Origin: Cypionkella sp.
GTDB lineage: Bacteria > Pseudomonadota > Alphaproteobacteria > Rhodobacterales > Rhodobacteraceae
Direction of reading: 5' to 3'
Assembly: GCA_023255415.1 (NCBI GenBank)
Contig: JALRIN010000008.1
Span: 26,637-90,636 of the forward strand
Length of the DNA stretch: 64,000 nucleotides
Positions 25,272-34,112 of this stretch are shown one piece after another. The number at the start of each line of letters is the position of its first letter. The first letter of the stretch is position 1. The notes beneath the pieces are model-generated. The model was given only the letters and a program-made list of their open reading frames with translations. It had not been told where the DNA came from and did not search any database. The position numbers and the translations under genes were made by a program.

Positions 25272-26950
25272 CAAATCGGCAGACCAACGACAAAGCGCGC
25301 GCCCAGCGGATCCGAGGTGGGATCAGCATCGGTCGGGCGAATGTTTTCGGCCCAGATCACCCCGCCATGCGCCTCGACGATCTGCTTCGAGATCGACAAC
25401 CCCAGGCCAGAGTTATTGCCAAAATGCGTTGCAGGCCGGTCTGAATAAAACCGCTTGAACACCTTGGACAGCGCCTGTTCGGGGATGCCGGGCCCGGTGT
25501 CTTCGACCACGATCAGCACACGGTTCTCGCGCTTGCGCGCCCAGACCCGCACCGCATCGCCATCATCGCAAAATGACACGGCATTGGTGATCAGGTTGAC
25601 AAAGACCTGCGCCAGCCTGCCTTCCAACCCGTTCACCTTGATAGGATAGGCCGGAAAATCGGTGATGAATTCCACACCTTTTTTACCGGCCTGGTCGCCA
25701 AGATAATCGGTCAAATCTGACAAGGTCTTGATCAGGTTGAACTCTTCTTCCTGTTCTTTCACCAGCTCGCTGTCCAGCCGCGAGGCGTTCGAGATATCGC
25801 TGACCAAACGATCCAGCCGGCGCACATCGTGTTCGATCACATCCAACAGTTGCTCGCGCTGCGCTTCCTTTTTGATCATCCGCAGCGACCCCACGGCCGA
25901 GCGCAAAGACGCAAGCGGGTTCTTTATCTCGTGGCTGACATCGGCGGCGAATTGTTCATTGGCGTCGATCCGGTCATATAGCGCCGCCACCATGCCACGC
26001 ATCGCGATTGACAGCCGGCCAATCTCATCAGGTCGCGCCGCCAAATCCGGAATGCGGACCCGTCCCGGCTGCATTTTGCGCGCGTCTCTGTCGCGGCCAA
26101 GTTCGGCGGCAGTGGCAAGATCGGCCAAAGGGTTGGCAATGGTCGAGGCAAGCACCAAAGACATCCCGACCGAGACCATCAGCGCAATGATAAACATTTG
26201 CAGAATTTGCTCGCGCTCATTGTTGACAATATGATCGATTTCGCCGCCGTCAGATGTCAGCACCAAGGCCCCAGACAGGGTCGAGCCCATCATCAAAGGC
26301 GTTGCCACCGAAAACTGTGACCCACCTTCGCCGCGGTTCGTGCGTGCAAAGACGGTCTTGCCAGCCAGGGCCTGCACGAACAGCGCTCGCGCTGCGGTTT
26401 CGCCAGAGGGCGCGGTCTCGAGCTTTGGGGCGGTGCCAAACATCGCCGCGACACTGGCCCAGACTTTGGCAAGAAAATCCGAAATCACGGTGCTGCGCAT
26501 TTCGCCGGTTTGCACGCGCGGCGCCCCGTTAAGCTTGGCAATCAAAGTGCCCGACGGGTCGAACAAAAACACCTCGTTTCCGGGACTGACGCCACCTTTG
26601 TCCAGCGCGACAGCCAGATTGCCCGCCAAGGCGGCCTCTGCCGCAAGCCCCCGCGCCATAAGCTGGGCTTCGGTGACCATGCCTTGTTCGCGCTGCAGCA
26701 TCAGACTGTCGCGAAAGGGGTTCATAAACAGCACCCCCGCCACCAAAACCACCAGCGCCAACAAATTGAACGTGATGATCTTGCGCGCCAAAGGCGACTG
26801 TTTCAGCGACAACAGACTGCGCTGGCCGCGACCTTCGTTCAGCGCAACATCGGCGACACCATCGGGGGACACCCAATCTTCCCCCAACAAAAGCTCGCTG
26901 GACTTTGGCCGCACTGCATCACTCATAGTCATGCCAAAAGCTGCTGTCAT
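25271..26950 (-). CDS. chvG: ChvG-type sensor histidine kinase
   Basis: ChvG senses envelope or acid stress and phosphorylates ChvI. The 559-residue protein has an N-terminal cytoplasmic tail, a transmembrane segment (about 58-76), a periplasmic sensor domain of about 170 residues, a second membrane segment (about 252-272), then HAMP, a HisKA domain with DVSHEIKNPLASLR (His near 341) and an ATPase domain with the G boxes DTGPGIPE and GLGLSISKQ. Its ATG overlaps the chvI stop (ATGA). In relatives the kinase is held in check by a periplasmic repressor, not seen here. Confidence 0.95.
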   Translation of the reverse strand: MTAAFGMTMSDAVRPKSSELLLGEDWVSPDGVADVALNEGRGQRSLLSLKQSPLARKIITFNLLALVVLVAGVLFMNPFRDSLMLQREQGMVTEAQLMARGLAAEAALAGNLAVALDKGGVSPGNEVFLFDPSGTLIAKLNGAPRVQTGEMRSTVISDFLAKVWASVAAMFGTAPKLETAPSGETAARALFVQALAGKTVFARTNRGEGGSQFSVATPLMMGSTLSGALVLTSDGGEIDHIVNNEREQILQMFIIALMVSVGMSLVLASTIANPLADLATAAELGRDRDARKMQPGRVRIPDLAARPDEIGRLSIAMRGMVAALYDRIDANEQFAADVSHEIKNPLASLRSAVGSLRMIKKEAQREQLLDVIEHDVRRLDRLVSDISNASRLDSELVKEQEEEFNLIKTLSDLTDYLGDQAGKKGVEFITDFPAYPIKVNGLEGRLAQVFVNLITNAVSFCDDGDAVRVWARKRENRVLIVVEDTGPGIPEQALSKVFKRFYSDRPATHFGNNSGLGLSISKQIVEAHGGVIWAENIRPTDADPTSDPLGARFVVGLPI

Positions 26951-27648
26951 TCTTCGTTATAGCGATAACCGATGCCGTAAAGCGTCTCAATCGCGGAAAA
27001 ATCATCATCCACCGCCCGCATTTTCTTGCGCAAGCGTTTGATATGGCTGTCGATGGTGCGATCATCGACATAGACCTGATCGTCATAGGCCACATCCATC
27101 AACTGATCGCGGCTTTTTACAAAACCGGGCCGCTGCGCCAAGGCTTGCAGCAACATGAATTCGGTGACGGTCAGCGAAACATCCTGCCCCTTCCAAGCCA
27201 CTGAATGGCGCAAAGGGTCCATGCGCAGATTGCCGCGCTCCATGATCTTGGTTTCTTCGGTCACCGCAACTTCGCCAGTCGAAATCGCGTCATTGCGGCG
27301 CAAAAGCGCGCGGATCCGTTCCACAAGCAACCGTTGCGAGAACGGCTTTTTGACATAATCGTCGGCCCCCATGCGCAGGCCAAGCACCTCGTCAATTTCA
27401 TCGTCTTTCGAGGTCAGAAAGATCACCGGCATGGTTGATTTCTGCCGAAGCCGTTGCAACAGATCCATGCCATCCATACGCGGCATCTTAATATCCAGCA
27501 CAGCCATATCGGGCATGCGGCGGTTAAAGGCGTCAAGGGCGGTTTGACCGTCATGAAACGTCTCAACCTCGAAGCCCTCAGCTTCCAGCGTCATCGACAC
27601 CGAGGTCAGAATGTTGCGATCGTCGTCTACAAGAGCGATCCTTGCCAT
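26947..27648 (-). CDS. chvI: ChvI-type response regulator
   Basis: This 233-residue OmpR-family regulator has a receiver with acidic pocket DDD (8-10), phosphoacceptor Asp52 in AVLDIKMP, FLTSKDD and the switch Lys in YVKKPFS. A C-terminal winged helix ends in ETLYGIGYRYNEE. With ChvG it forms the two-component system that controls envelope and acid-stress genes in alphaproteobacteria. GGGAAG precedes the ATG. The 352-base region before it is shared with divergent pckA. Confidence 0.96.
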   Translation of the reverse strand: MARIALVDDDRNILTSVSMTLEAEGFEVETFHDGQTALDAFNRRMPDMAVLDIKMPRMDGMDLLQRLRQKSTMPVIFLTSKDDEIDEVLGLRMGADDYVKKPFSQRLLVERIRALLRRNDAISTGEVAVTEETKIMERGNLRMDPLRHSVAWKGQDVSLTVTEFMLLQALAQRPGFVKSRDQLMDVAYDDQVYVDDRTIDSHIKRLRKKMRAVDDDFSAIETLYGIGYRYNEE

Positions 27649-28000
27649 ATTTGGGCTTCCCTATGCTGCTCGGCTTGCCAGATTTTTTTTCCACAATCTG
27701 TTTTTCAAGGGTTCCGCGCAACAATTAACTGCGAATCACCCAGGGTTATATGCCCATTTGAGAGTTAATTTATCTACGAATGACTAATTTGCCGCACATA
27801 AGGATAGTTTTACACATTGATTGCGCTAACCTGAAAATGGTTGCGCTAACTGTGCCAAAGCGTCCTATTCCCCTGAAAATCTGCATGTTATAGCGCCCTT
27901 ACAGGGGACGGCCCTTCGCCCTCTATCATGCGCCCTTGGCTCGGGCGCGCTTTAATCTGAGAAAACTCGCTAAACTTTGGCGAAAATGGGAGCGGTTAGA
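27649..28000. promoter_or_regulatory. Divergent chvI-pckA control region
   Basis: This 352-base gap has no credible gene. It is AT-richer than its surroundings. It contains an 8-T run at 27683-27690 inside an inverted repeat CAGATT/AATCTG (27680-27701) just upstream of chvI, the exact tandem 10-mers described separately, and a TTATAG at 27888-27893 that might be a -10 box for pckA, though its -35 is poor. It should hold promoters for both genes; start sites cannot be fixed by eye. Confidence 0.6.
27821..27850 (+). repeat. Tandem direct repeat TTGCGCTAAC, 20-bp period (putative operator)
   Basis: The 10-mer TTGCGCTAAC occurs exactly at 27821-27830 and 27841-27850, start-to-start distance 20, about two helical turns. 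Both copies lie 150-180 bases before the pckA ATG. The GCGC core with flanking TAA is reminiscent of LacI-family operators, but left and right halves do not match a full palindrome. Confidence 0.55.
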
Positions 28001-29599
28001 ATGACAAATGGACGTGTGAACCCTGCGCAACGGTTGCAAGACCAAGGCTTTGTTGGTTTGGGTAACGTCTATTATAACTCTATAGAGCCGGCTTTGGTCG
28101 AAGCTGCAGTGCAGCGCGGCGAAGGCACTCTGGGCAAGGGTGGCGCATTCTTGTGCACCACAGGGCAATTTACCGGCCGCTCGCCGAAAGACAAATTCGT
28201 TGTGCGCACGCCTTCAGTCGAGGGCTCGATCTGGTGGGAAAACAACGCTCCTATGGCGCCTGACGCCTTTGACCGGCTGCACGCAGATATGCTGGACCAC
28301 ATGAAGGGCCGCGATTATTTCGTGCAAGACCTGTTCGGCGGCGCCGACCCTGTGCACCGTCTGGACGTGCGTGTGGTGACGGAACTTGCCTGGCACGGTC
28401 TGTTCATCCGCCACATGTTACGTCGCCCCGAACGTGCCGAGCTGGACAGCTTTGTACCCGATTGGACCATCGTGAACTGCCCCAGCTTTGAGGCCGATCC
28501 GGCCAAGCACGGCTGCCGCACCTCGACGGTGATCGCGCTGAACTTTGACAAAAAGATGATCCTGATCGCCAATACCGCCTATGCGGGCGAAAACAAAAAG
28601 GCGGTATTCACGCTGCTGAACTATCTGCTGCCGGAAAAAGGCGTGATGCCGATGCATTGCTCGGCCAATCACGCAATTGGCAATCCGGTCGATACGGCGA
28701 TTTTCTTTGGCCTGTCGGGCACTGGCAAAACCACACTTTCGGCAGACCCTGCCCGTACCCTGATTGGCGATGATGAACACGGCTGGTCGGACCGCGGCAC
28801 CTTTAACTTTGAAGGCGGCTGCTATGCGAAGACCATCAACCTCTCGGCCGAGGCCGAACCTGAAATCTATGGCACCACCTCGAAATTCGGCACTGTGGTT
28901 GAAAACATGGTGTTTGATCCCGAAACACTGGAGCTTGATTTCGACGACGCCAGCCTGACGCAGAACATGCGCTGCGCTTATCCGCTCGAGTATATCTCGA
29001 ACGCCTCTGATACCGGCATGGGTGGCTTTCCCAAGAATGTGATCATGCTGACCTGTGATGCCTATGGCGTCTTGCCGCCGATTGCGCGGCTGACCCCGGC
29101 GCAAGCGATGTATCACTTTTTGTCTGGCTTCACCTCGAAAACTCCGGGGACCGAGCGCGGCATTGTCGAGCCCACCCCGACGTTTTCAACCTGCTTTGGC
29201 GCGCCCTTCATGCCGCGTCGGCCTGAAGTTTACGGCAAGCTGTTGCAAGAAAAAATCGCCAAGCATGGTGCCTCGTGCTGGTTGGTCAACACCGGCTGGA
29301 CTGGCGGCGCCTTTGGCACCGGCAAGCGGATGCCGATCAAGGCGACGCGGGCTTTGCTGACAGCGGCACTGGATGGCTCGCTTGCAGCAGGCCAGTTCCG
29401 CCGCGATCCGAACTTTGGCTTTGACGTGCCGGTTGATGTGGCAGGCGTGGATAGCACGCTTTTGGACCCGCGCACCACTTGGGGTGACAAGGCGGCCTAT
29501 GATGCGCAGGCGCAAAAATTGGTTGGGATGTTTGCCGAGAATTTTGGCCAATACCTGCCCTTCATCGACGCCGATGTAAAAGCCGCCGCAATCGGCTGA
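28001..29599 (+). CDS. pckA: Phosphoenolpyruvate carboxykinase (ATP)
   Basis: PckA converts oxaloacetate and ATP to phosphoenolpyruvate, the first step of gluconeogenesis from C4 acids. The 532-residue protein has the ATP-type marks: the kinase loop GLSGTGKTTLS, the metal-binding LIGDDEHGW and the substrate site TGQFTGRSPKDKF. GGGAG precedes the ATG at 28001; a longer frame from 27977 is less likely. It faces chvI across a shared control region, and ChvI-linked regulation is known in relatives. A bidirectional terminator follows. Confidence 0.97.
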   Translation: MTNGRVNPAQRLQDQGFVGLGNVYYNSIEPALVEAAVQRGEGTLGKGGAFLCTTGQFTGRSPKDKFVVRTPSVEGSIWWENNAPMAPDAFDRLHADMLDHMKGRDYFVQDLFGGADPVHRLDVRVVTELAWHGLFIRHMLRRPERAELDSFVPDWTIVNCPSFEADPAKHGCRTSTVIALNFDKKMILIANTAYAGENKKAVFTLLNYLLPEKGVMPMHCSANHAIGNPVDTAIFFGLSGTGKTTLSADPARTLIGDDEHGWSDRGTFNFEGGCYAKTINLSAEAEPEIYGTTSKFGTVVENMVFDPETLELDFDDASLTQNMRCAYPLEYISNASDTGMGGFPKNVIMLTCDAYGVLPPIARLTPAQAMYHFLSGFTSKTPGTERGIVEPTPTFSTCFGAPFMPRRPEVYGKLLQEKIAKHGASCWLVNTGWTGGAFGTGKRMPIKATRALLTAALDGSLAAGQFRRDPNFGFDVPVDVAGVDSTLLDPRTTWGDKAAYDAQAQKLVGMFAENFGQYLPFIDADVKAAAIG

Positions 29600-29613
29600 T
29601 CTGAGTATCAGAC

Positions 29614-29647
29614 AAAAAAGGGGCCGCATCGATTGCGGCCCCTTTTT
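29614..29647. terminator. Bidirectional terminator between pckA and TauE-like gene
   Basis: The sequence AAAAAAGGGGCCGC, a short loop and GCGGCCCCTTTTT forms an 8-base GC stem flanked by A and T runs. It can therefore terminate both pckA (plus) and the convergent exporter gene (minus). Confidence 0.88.
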
Positions 29648-29658
29648 GTATACATGGT

Positions 29659-30429
29659 TTAAACTCCGAAGGCGCGACGCAGCAGGTTCAGCCCTGTCAA
29701 AAGCAACAATATCTGCGTCCAGCGCCGAAACCGGCGCTGATCCAAGCGATCTTGCACCGCGTAGCCCAGCAGCATCCCCACAACAGCCGGCAGCACAAGC
29801 ACGGCCGAAAACGGCAGGCTTGCAGCGTTCAGCACCCCCGACTGCAGATGTGCGCTTGTCAGCACCACCGCGCCGATCAAGAACACCACACCTTGCACCC
29901 GGATGGTTTCTTGCTTTTCCGCCTTGATCGCCAGCAGATAAACAATCAGCGGCGGTCCCCAAATGCCCGACACCCCGCCATAAAGCCCACCGATGACGCC
30001 CGCAAACCATTCGACCGCGCTGCGCCAGCGCGGCGCAATATGCAACCGCGCGCCCGACAATTGATAAAGCACAAATCCGGTGATCAAGACCCCCAAAGCC
30101 GTCAGCAACACCGCCTGCGGCAGCAGCCGCACAAATTGCGCCGAGATCACGATGAACACTACCGTGGCGATCAAATAGCGATGATATTTGCGCGCCGAAG
30201 CCAAAGCCGGACGCCAGCCTTGCCGAAAGGCCTGCGACAGATTGGTCACCAGCGTCGGCAAGATCAGCCCGGCCAAAGCCAGCTCTGGCGGCAAGAACGA
30301 CGAAAACGCCGAGACCATGATCAAAGGCATCGCAAAACCAATCGCGCCTTTGACAAAGCCCGCCGCCAGCGTCACCAAAACCGCCGCCCAGAACGCATGG
30401 AGCGATAGCCCCGCCATAACACTCTGCAT
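29659..30429 (-). CDS. TauE/SafE-family sulphite exporter-like permease
   Basis: This 256-residue membrane protein has about eight hydrophobic segments and the TauE/SafE features: GFVKGAIGFAMPL early and GGLYGGVSGIWGPPLIVYLL in the second half, the internally duplicated motif of the family. Members export sulphite, sulphoacetate or other organosulphonates. The start at 30429 follows GGGAG; the frame runs open much further upstream but those codons overlap the divergent DUF3859-like gene. The substrate is not determinable. Confidence 0.85.
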   Translation of the reverse strand: MQSVMAGLSLHAFWAAVLVTLAAGFVKGAIGFAMPLIMVSAFSSFLPPELALAGLILPTLVTNLSQAFRQGWRPALASARKYHRYLIATVVFIVISAQFVRLLPQAVLLTALGVLITGFVLYQLSGARLHIAPRWRSAVEWFAGVIGGLYGGVSGIWGPPLIVYLLAIKAEKQETIRVQGVVFLIGAVVLTSAHLQSGVLNAASLPFSAVLVLPAVVGMLLGYAVQDRLDQRRFRRWTQILLLLTGLNLLRRAFGV

Positions 30430-30534
30430 CGCTGTCTCCCTTTGCAGGCCTTGTGACGCAAGCCCGCGCCAAGGGAAAGGCTTGACCCACGCCCGCGACA
30501 GCTTTCTGGTGGGGGGAATGGATTGGGGGCAGCG

Positions 30535-31050
30535 ATGCGCAAGATTTTGACCATGGCTTTGGCCTGTTGCAGCAGTCTTGCGGGTGCTGCAACCCTGCCC
30601 GCGCCGCAGCATTCGGCGCAGATCGCCCAAATGCAGGCGCAGGTGATGTGCAGCCCGCGCATCACCGATCGCACCCGCGCCGGCGATGTCTCGGACGGCT
30701 ATATCAACCAAGCCGCCACCATGCCAAAGCTGCGCTTTGATCAGCAGATCGTGCCTGCAGCCATTGGCGTGTCTTTTGGCGTGGTGTTTCAGCCCGCACA
30801 GGTTTTGGCGGGCGTGCGCAATCTGACCTATCGGCCCAGACAGGCCAAACCCGATGTCTATTACGCCGATATCCCCGCCAAATCCGACCGCTTTAACGGT
30901 TTCAGCTTCGAGCTGCCCGAAGAGCTGCAAATCGGGCTGTGGCGGTTTGAAAGCTGGCAGGGCGACCGCTTGCTTTATCGTGCCGAATTTCAGGTGGTTC
31001 CCGCCGACAGCCTGCCGCAATTGGTGGCGCAATGTCAGGGCATGTCGTAA
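30535..31050 (+). CDS. Exported DUF3859-like protein
   Basis: This 171-residue protein has a signal peptide (ILTMALACCSSLAGAA). The mature part ends with GLWRFESWQGDRLLYRAEFQVV, a pattern I associate with DUF3859, a beta-rich periplasmic family; that name is tentative. Two cysteines in the mature chain could pair. The ATG at 30535 is preferred. It is divergent from the TauE-like gene and sits 108 bases before mcd. Confidence 0.68.
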   Translation: MRKILTMALACCSSLAGAATLPAPQHSAQIAQMQAQVMCSPRITDRTRAGDVSDGYINQAATMPKLRFDQQIVPAAIGVSFGVVFQPAQVLAGVRNLTYRPRQAKPDVYYADIPAKSDRFNGFSFELPEELQIGLWRFESWQGDRLLYRAEFQVVPADSLPQLVAQCQGMS

Positions 31051-31158
31051 CGGCTGCGACACTTTAGAACTTTTTTGAACCTTTTTGCGAAAGGATGTTG
31101 CGCTGCGACTGCGAAGGCTTTACCCCTTTTGCAACTGCAGAATCTTTGAGGTCTGACC

Positions 31159-32826
31159 ATGGCTCACGATGGCGCATTGCCCGCTGACTCCCCGATCCTA
31201 GCCGATGTGCTGGCGCTGACCGCCGCAACTTTGCCGGAAATCGAGGCGCTGTTTCAGCAAGGCCGCGAGAATTTGCGCGCCATGGTCACCCGCGATGGCC
31301 GGATTTCGCCCGCAGCTTTGGAACAGCATCAATTCGCCGCCCATAGCCTGTCTTGGCTGGCAACCTATGTCGAAGCCCTGCGCCAGATGCAGGCTTGGGC
31401 GGGGCGGTTACAGGCCGAGGGCAGCTTTGGCCGGATCGAGGCCTTGCTGCTGCAGATCGGCTTTGGCGAATACCTGTGCCAGATCTACGGCGGTGTTTCG
31501 ATGTCTCAGGGGGAAATTGCGCGGCTGCAGGACCTGCGCCTGACCCCTGATGCGCCTGGCGCGGCGGCGGCTTGTCTTATGGCCCAAGGCAATACCGCTG
31601 CCGCCCGCATGGCGCTTGTGGCCTGCATGCGCGACAACCACGGCCGCGCCACCTTTGGCGCTTCGGGCTTGGATGCCGAGCTAGAGATGATCCGCGACAC
31701 CTTCCGCCGCTTTGCCGATGACGAGGTGGTGCCACATGCCCATGGCTGGCACCTGCGAGACGAGCTGATCCCGATGCAGATCGTCGATCAACTGGCCGAA
31801 ATGGGGGTGTTTGGCCTGACCATTCCCGAAGAATTTGGCGGCCTTGGCCTGAGCAAAGCCGCGATGGTGGTGGTCAGCGAAGAGCTGTCGCGCGGCTATA
31901 TCGGGGTGGGGTCGCTGGCCACCCGCACCGAAATTGCAGCCGAGCTGATCCTGTGCGGCGGCACCGAGGCGCAAAAGGCGCAGTGGCTGCCGAAACTGGC
32001 CAGCGGCGAAACTTTGCCCACCGCAGTGTTCACCGAACCCAACACTGGTTCAGATCTGGGATCCCTGCGCACCAGAGCGGTGCGCGATGGCGAAAATTGG
32101 GCCGTCACTGGCAACAAAACCTGGATCACCCATGCCGCGCGCACCCATGTGATGACCCTGCTGGCGCGCACCGACCCTGCCAGCAGCGACTACAAGGGCC
32201 TTAGCATGTTTCTGGCCGAAAAGCTGCCCGGCTCCGATGCCGCGCCCTTCCCCACCCCCGGCATGACCGGCGGCGAAATCGAGGTGCTGGGCTATCGCGG
32301 CATGAAAGAATACGAACTCGCCTTCGACGGCTTTGCGGTCAAGGGCGAGAACCTTTTGGGCGGGGTCGAAGGGCAAGGCTTTAAACAGCTGATGCAAACC
32401 TTTGAATCCGCGCGCATCCAGACCGGCGCGCGCGCGATTGGTGTGGCGCAATCGGCGCTCGAGGTCGGGCTGCGCTATGCCGAAGACCGCAAGCAATTCG
32501 GCAAGCCGCTGATCGAGTTTCCCCGCATCGCCGGCAAATTGGCGATGATGGCGGTCGAGATCATGATCGCGCGGCAATTGACCTATTTCAGCGCTTGGCA
32601 AAAAGACCACGACAAACGCTGCGACCTAGAGGCAGGCATGGCCAAGCTTTTGGGCGCGCGGGTGGCTTGGGCCTGTGCTGATAACACCTTGCAGATCCAC
32701 GGCGGCAACGGCTTTGCGCTGGAATATCAGATCAGCCGCATCCTGTGCGATGCCCGCATTTTGAACATCTTTGAAGGGGCTGCCGAAATTCAGGCCCAGG
32801 TGATCGCGCGGCGCTTGCTGGATTAA
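31159..32826 (+). CDS. mcd: Methylsuccinyl-CoA dehydrogenase-like acyl-CoA dehydrogenase (long form)
   Basis: Mcd oxidises (2S)-methylsuccinyl-CoA to mesaconyl-CoA in the ethylmalonyl-CoA pathway of acetyl-CoA assimilation. The 555-residue product is about 170 residues longer than ordinary acyl-CoA dehydrogenases. The extra part is an N-terminal helical domain (to about residue 165), as in Rhodobacter Mcd. The catalytic domain shows TEPNTGSDLGSL, WVTGNKTWIT-like sequence and RYAEDRKQFGKPL. The pckA neighbourhood matches my recollection of the R. sphaeroides locus. Electrons should pass to EtfAB. Another long acyl-CoA dehydrogenase remains possible. Confidence 0.85.
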   Translation: MAHDGALPADSPILADVLALTAATLPEIEALFQQGRENLRAMVTRDGRISPAALEQHQFAAHSLSWLATYVEALRQMQAWAGRLQAEGSFGRIEALLLQIGFGEYLCQIYGGVSMSQGEIARLQDLRLTPDAPGAAAACLMAQGNTAAARMALVACMRDNHGRATFGASGLDAELEMIRDTFRRFADDEVVPHAHGWHLRDELIPMQIVDQLAEMGVFGLTIPEEFGGLGLSKAAMVVVSEELSRGYIGVGSLATRTEIAAELILCGGTEAQKAQWLPKLASGETLPTAVFTEPNTGSDLGSLRTRAVRDGENWAVTGNKTWITHAARTHVMTLLARTDPASSDYKGLSMFLAEKLPGSDAAPFPTPGMTGGEIEVLGYRGMKEYELAFDGFAVKGENLLGGVEGQGFKQLMQTFESARIQTGARAIGVAQSALEVGLRYAEDRKQFGKPLIEFPRIAGKLAMMAVEIMIARQLTYFSAWQKDHDKRCDLEAGMAKLLGARVAWACADNTLQIHGGNGFALEYQISRILCDARILNIFEGAAEIQAQVIARRLLD

Positions 32827-32828
32827 AC

Positions 32829-34046
32829 CTAGATCCCCCCGCGCGAGGGCCGCAGCGCGCCCAATCGCGGGTGCAAGCGGCCCGCAATCGCGAAAGCCCC
32901 GGCAAAGGCCAGCCCCGAGGCCGCAAAGATAAAGTTCAGCGGTGCCACCCAAAGCACCAGCCAAGCCATGCCCGGCGTCGCAATCCCCGAGACATCGCGG
33001 AAACTGGAATAGACCGCCGCCATCTCTGACCGCTCTGACGGTTTCACCGCCATCATAAACGGCAAGCCCCCCGCCACATCCAGCATCACCAGCCCGAACG
33101 AACCCAGAAACAGGCAAGCCACCGTCACCACAGGCGCCCCCGCCGTGGCCGTGGCCAAGCAAAACAGCAGCGCGCAATAGCCCAGCGCCAGCCGCAGCGC
33201 CACCCGCACCGACCGCCGCCGCGCCCAAGAGGCCATAAAGGGTGACAAAAGCAGCGTTGCATTCGAGATCGACAAGATCGTGCCGCCCAGCTTGTCGCCC
33301 AGACCGCTTTCGATGCAGAAAATCGGCACATAAACCACATAGACCCACCAGCCACAGCTGCGGATCACCGCAAATAACCAACCCGCAATCAGCCGTGGTT
33401 GCTGAAAAAACCGTCCAAGATAGGCCAGCGGGTTCACCGCAGGGCCTTTGGCGCGGGCAATCTGCTTGCCGTTGCCCAGCCGCAAAAACCAAAAGGTCAC
33501 CAGCAAAGCCAGTGCGAAAAATCCCGCCACGATAAAGGGCAGCGGCGCCCAATAATGCCGCAACCAAACACCACTTAGCGGCCCCAAGGCCCAAGGTGCG
33601 GCCGCATAGACCATCTGCAGACTTTGCGTCCGCCCCAGATCAGGACGCGGCACATAATCCAGCACATAGGCGTTAAAGCAAACAAAACAGGTGACGGTCG
33701 ACATGCTCATCGTCAAAATCGCCAGCGGCACGGTCACCGGCGTGCCCAGCATAAACAGCGCCATCGCCACCAGATACAGCAGACAGCCGCCCGAATAGAC
33801 AAAGCGGCGCGGCCAGATCTGCGTCAACCGCGGCACCAAAAGGCCCCAGAACAGCGTGACCACACCGGCGGTGAAATAGACCGTCGACAGATTTTGTGCC
33901 GACCCAAAGGCATCATAAACCGCAATCGGGATGGTCGAGATCAGCGTGCCCCGCACCGCCGCCTCCATACCCGCAAGCAGGGCGAAATGCTGCAGTTTCG
34001 GGGTGCCCGCATGACGCAAGCTGATGGGTTGATATCGCAAAGCCAT
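32829..34046 (-). CDS. MFS transporter
   Basis: The 405-residue protein has about 12 hydrophobic segments and a broad major-facilitator pattern: VPRLTQIWPRRFVYSGG in the loop 2-3 region and WARRRSVRVALRLALGY in the equivalent loop of the second half. Substrate is unknown, and no regulator or enzyme lies with it. It converges on mcd with two bases between the stop codons. Confidence 0.82.
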   Translation of the reverse strand: MALRYQPISLRHAGTPKLQHFALLAGMEAAVRGTLISTIPIAVYDAFGSAQNLSTVYFTAGVVTLFWGLLVPRLTQIWPRRFVYSGGCLLYLVAMALFMLGTPVTVPLAILTMSMSTVTCFVCFNAYVLDYVPRPDLGRTQSLQMVYAAAPWALGPLSGVWLRHYWAPLPFIVAGFFALALLVTFWFLRLGNGKQIARAKGPAVNPLAYLGRFFQQPRLIAGWLFAVIRSCGWWVYVVYVPIFCIESGLGDKLGGTILSISNATLLLSPFMASWARRRSVRVALRLALGYCALLFCLATATAGAPVVTVACLFLGSFGLVMLDVAGGLPFMMAVKPSERSEMAAVYSSFRDVSGIATPGMAWLVLWVAPLNFIFAASGLAFAGAFAIAGRLHPRLGALRPSRGGI

Positions 34047-34112
34047 GCTGCAACCTGCCGCCTTCGCCGCAAGCGATCTGCCAAGAAGGCGACATCGCCC
34101 GCCTTTCCGCGA

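Noticed and set aside
27649..28000. A firm sigma-70 promoter for pckA using TTATAG at 27888
   Set aside because: The matching -35 position reads CTATTC, too poor to call; left as a possible -10 only.
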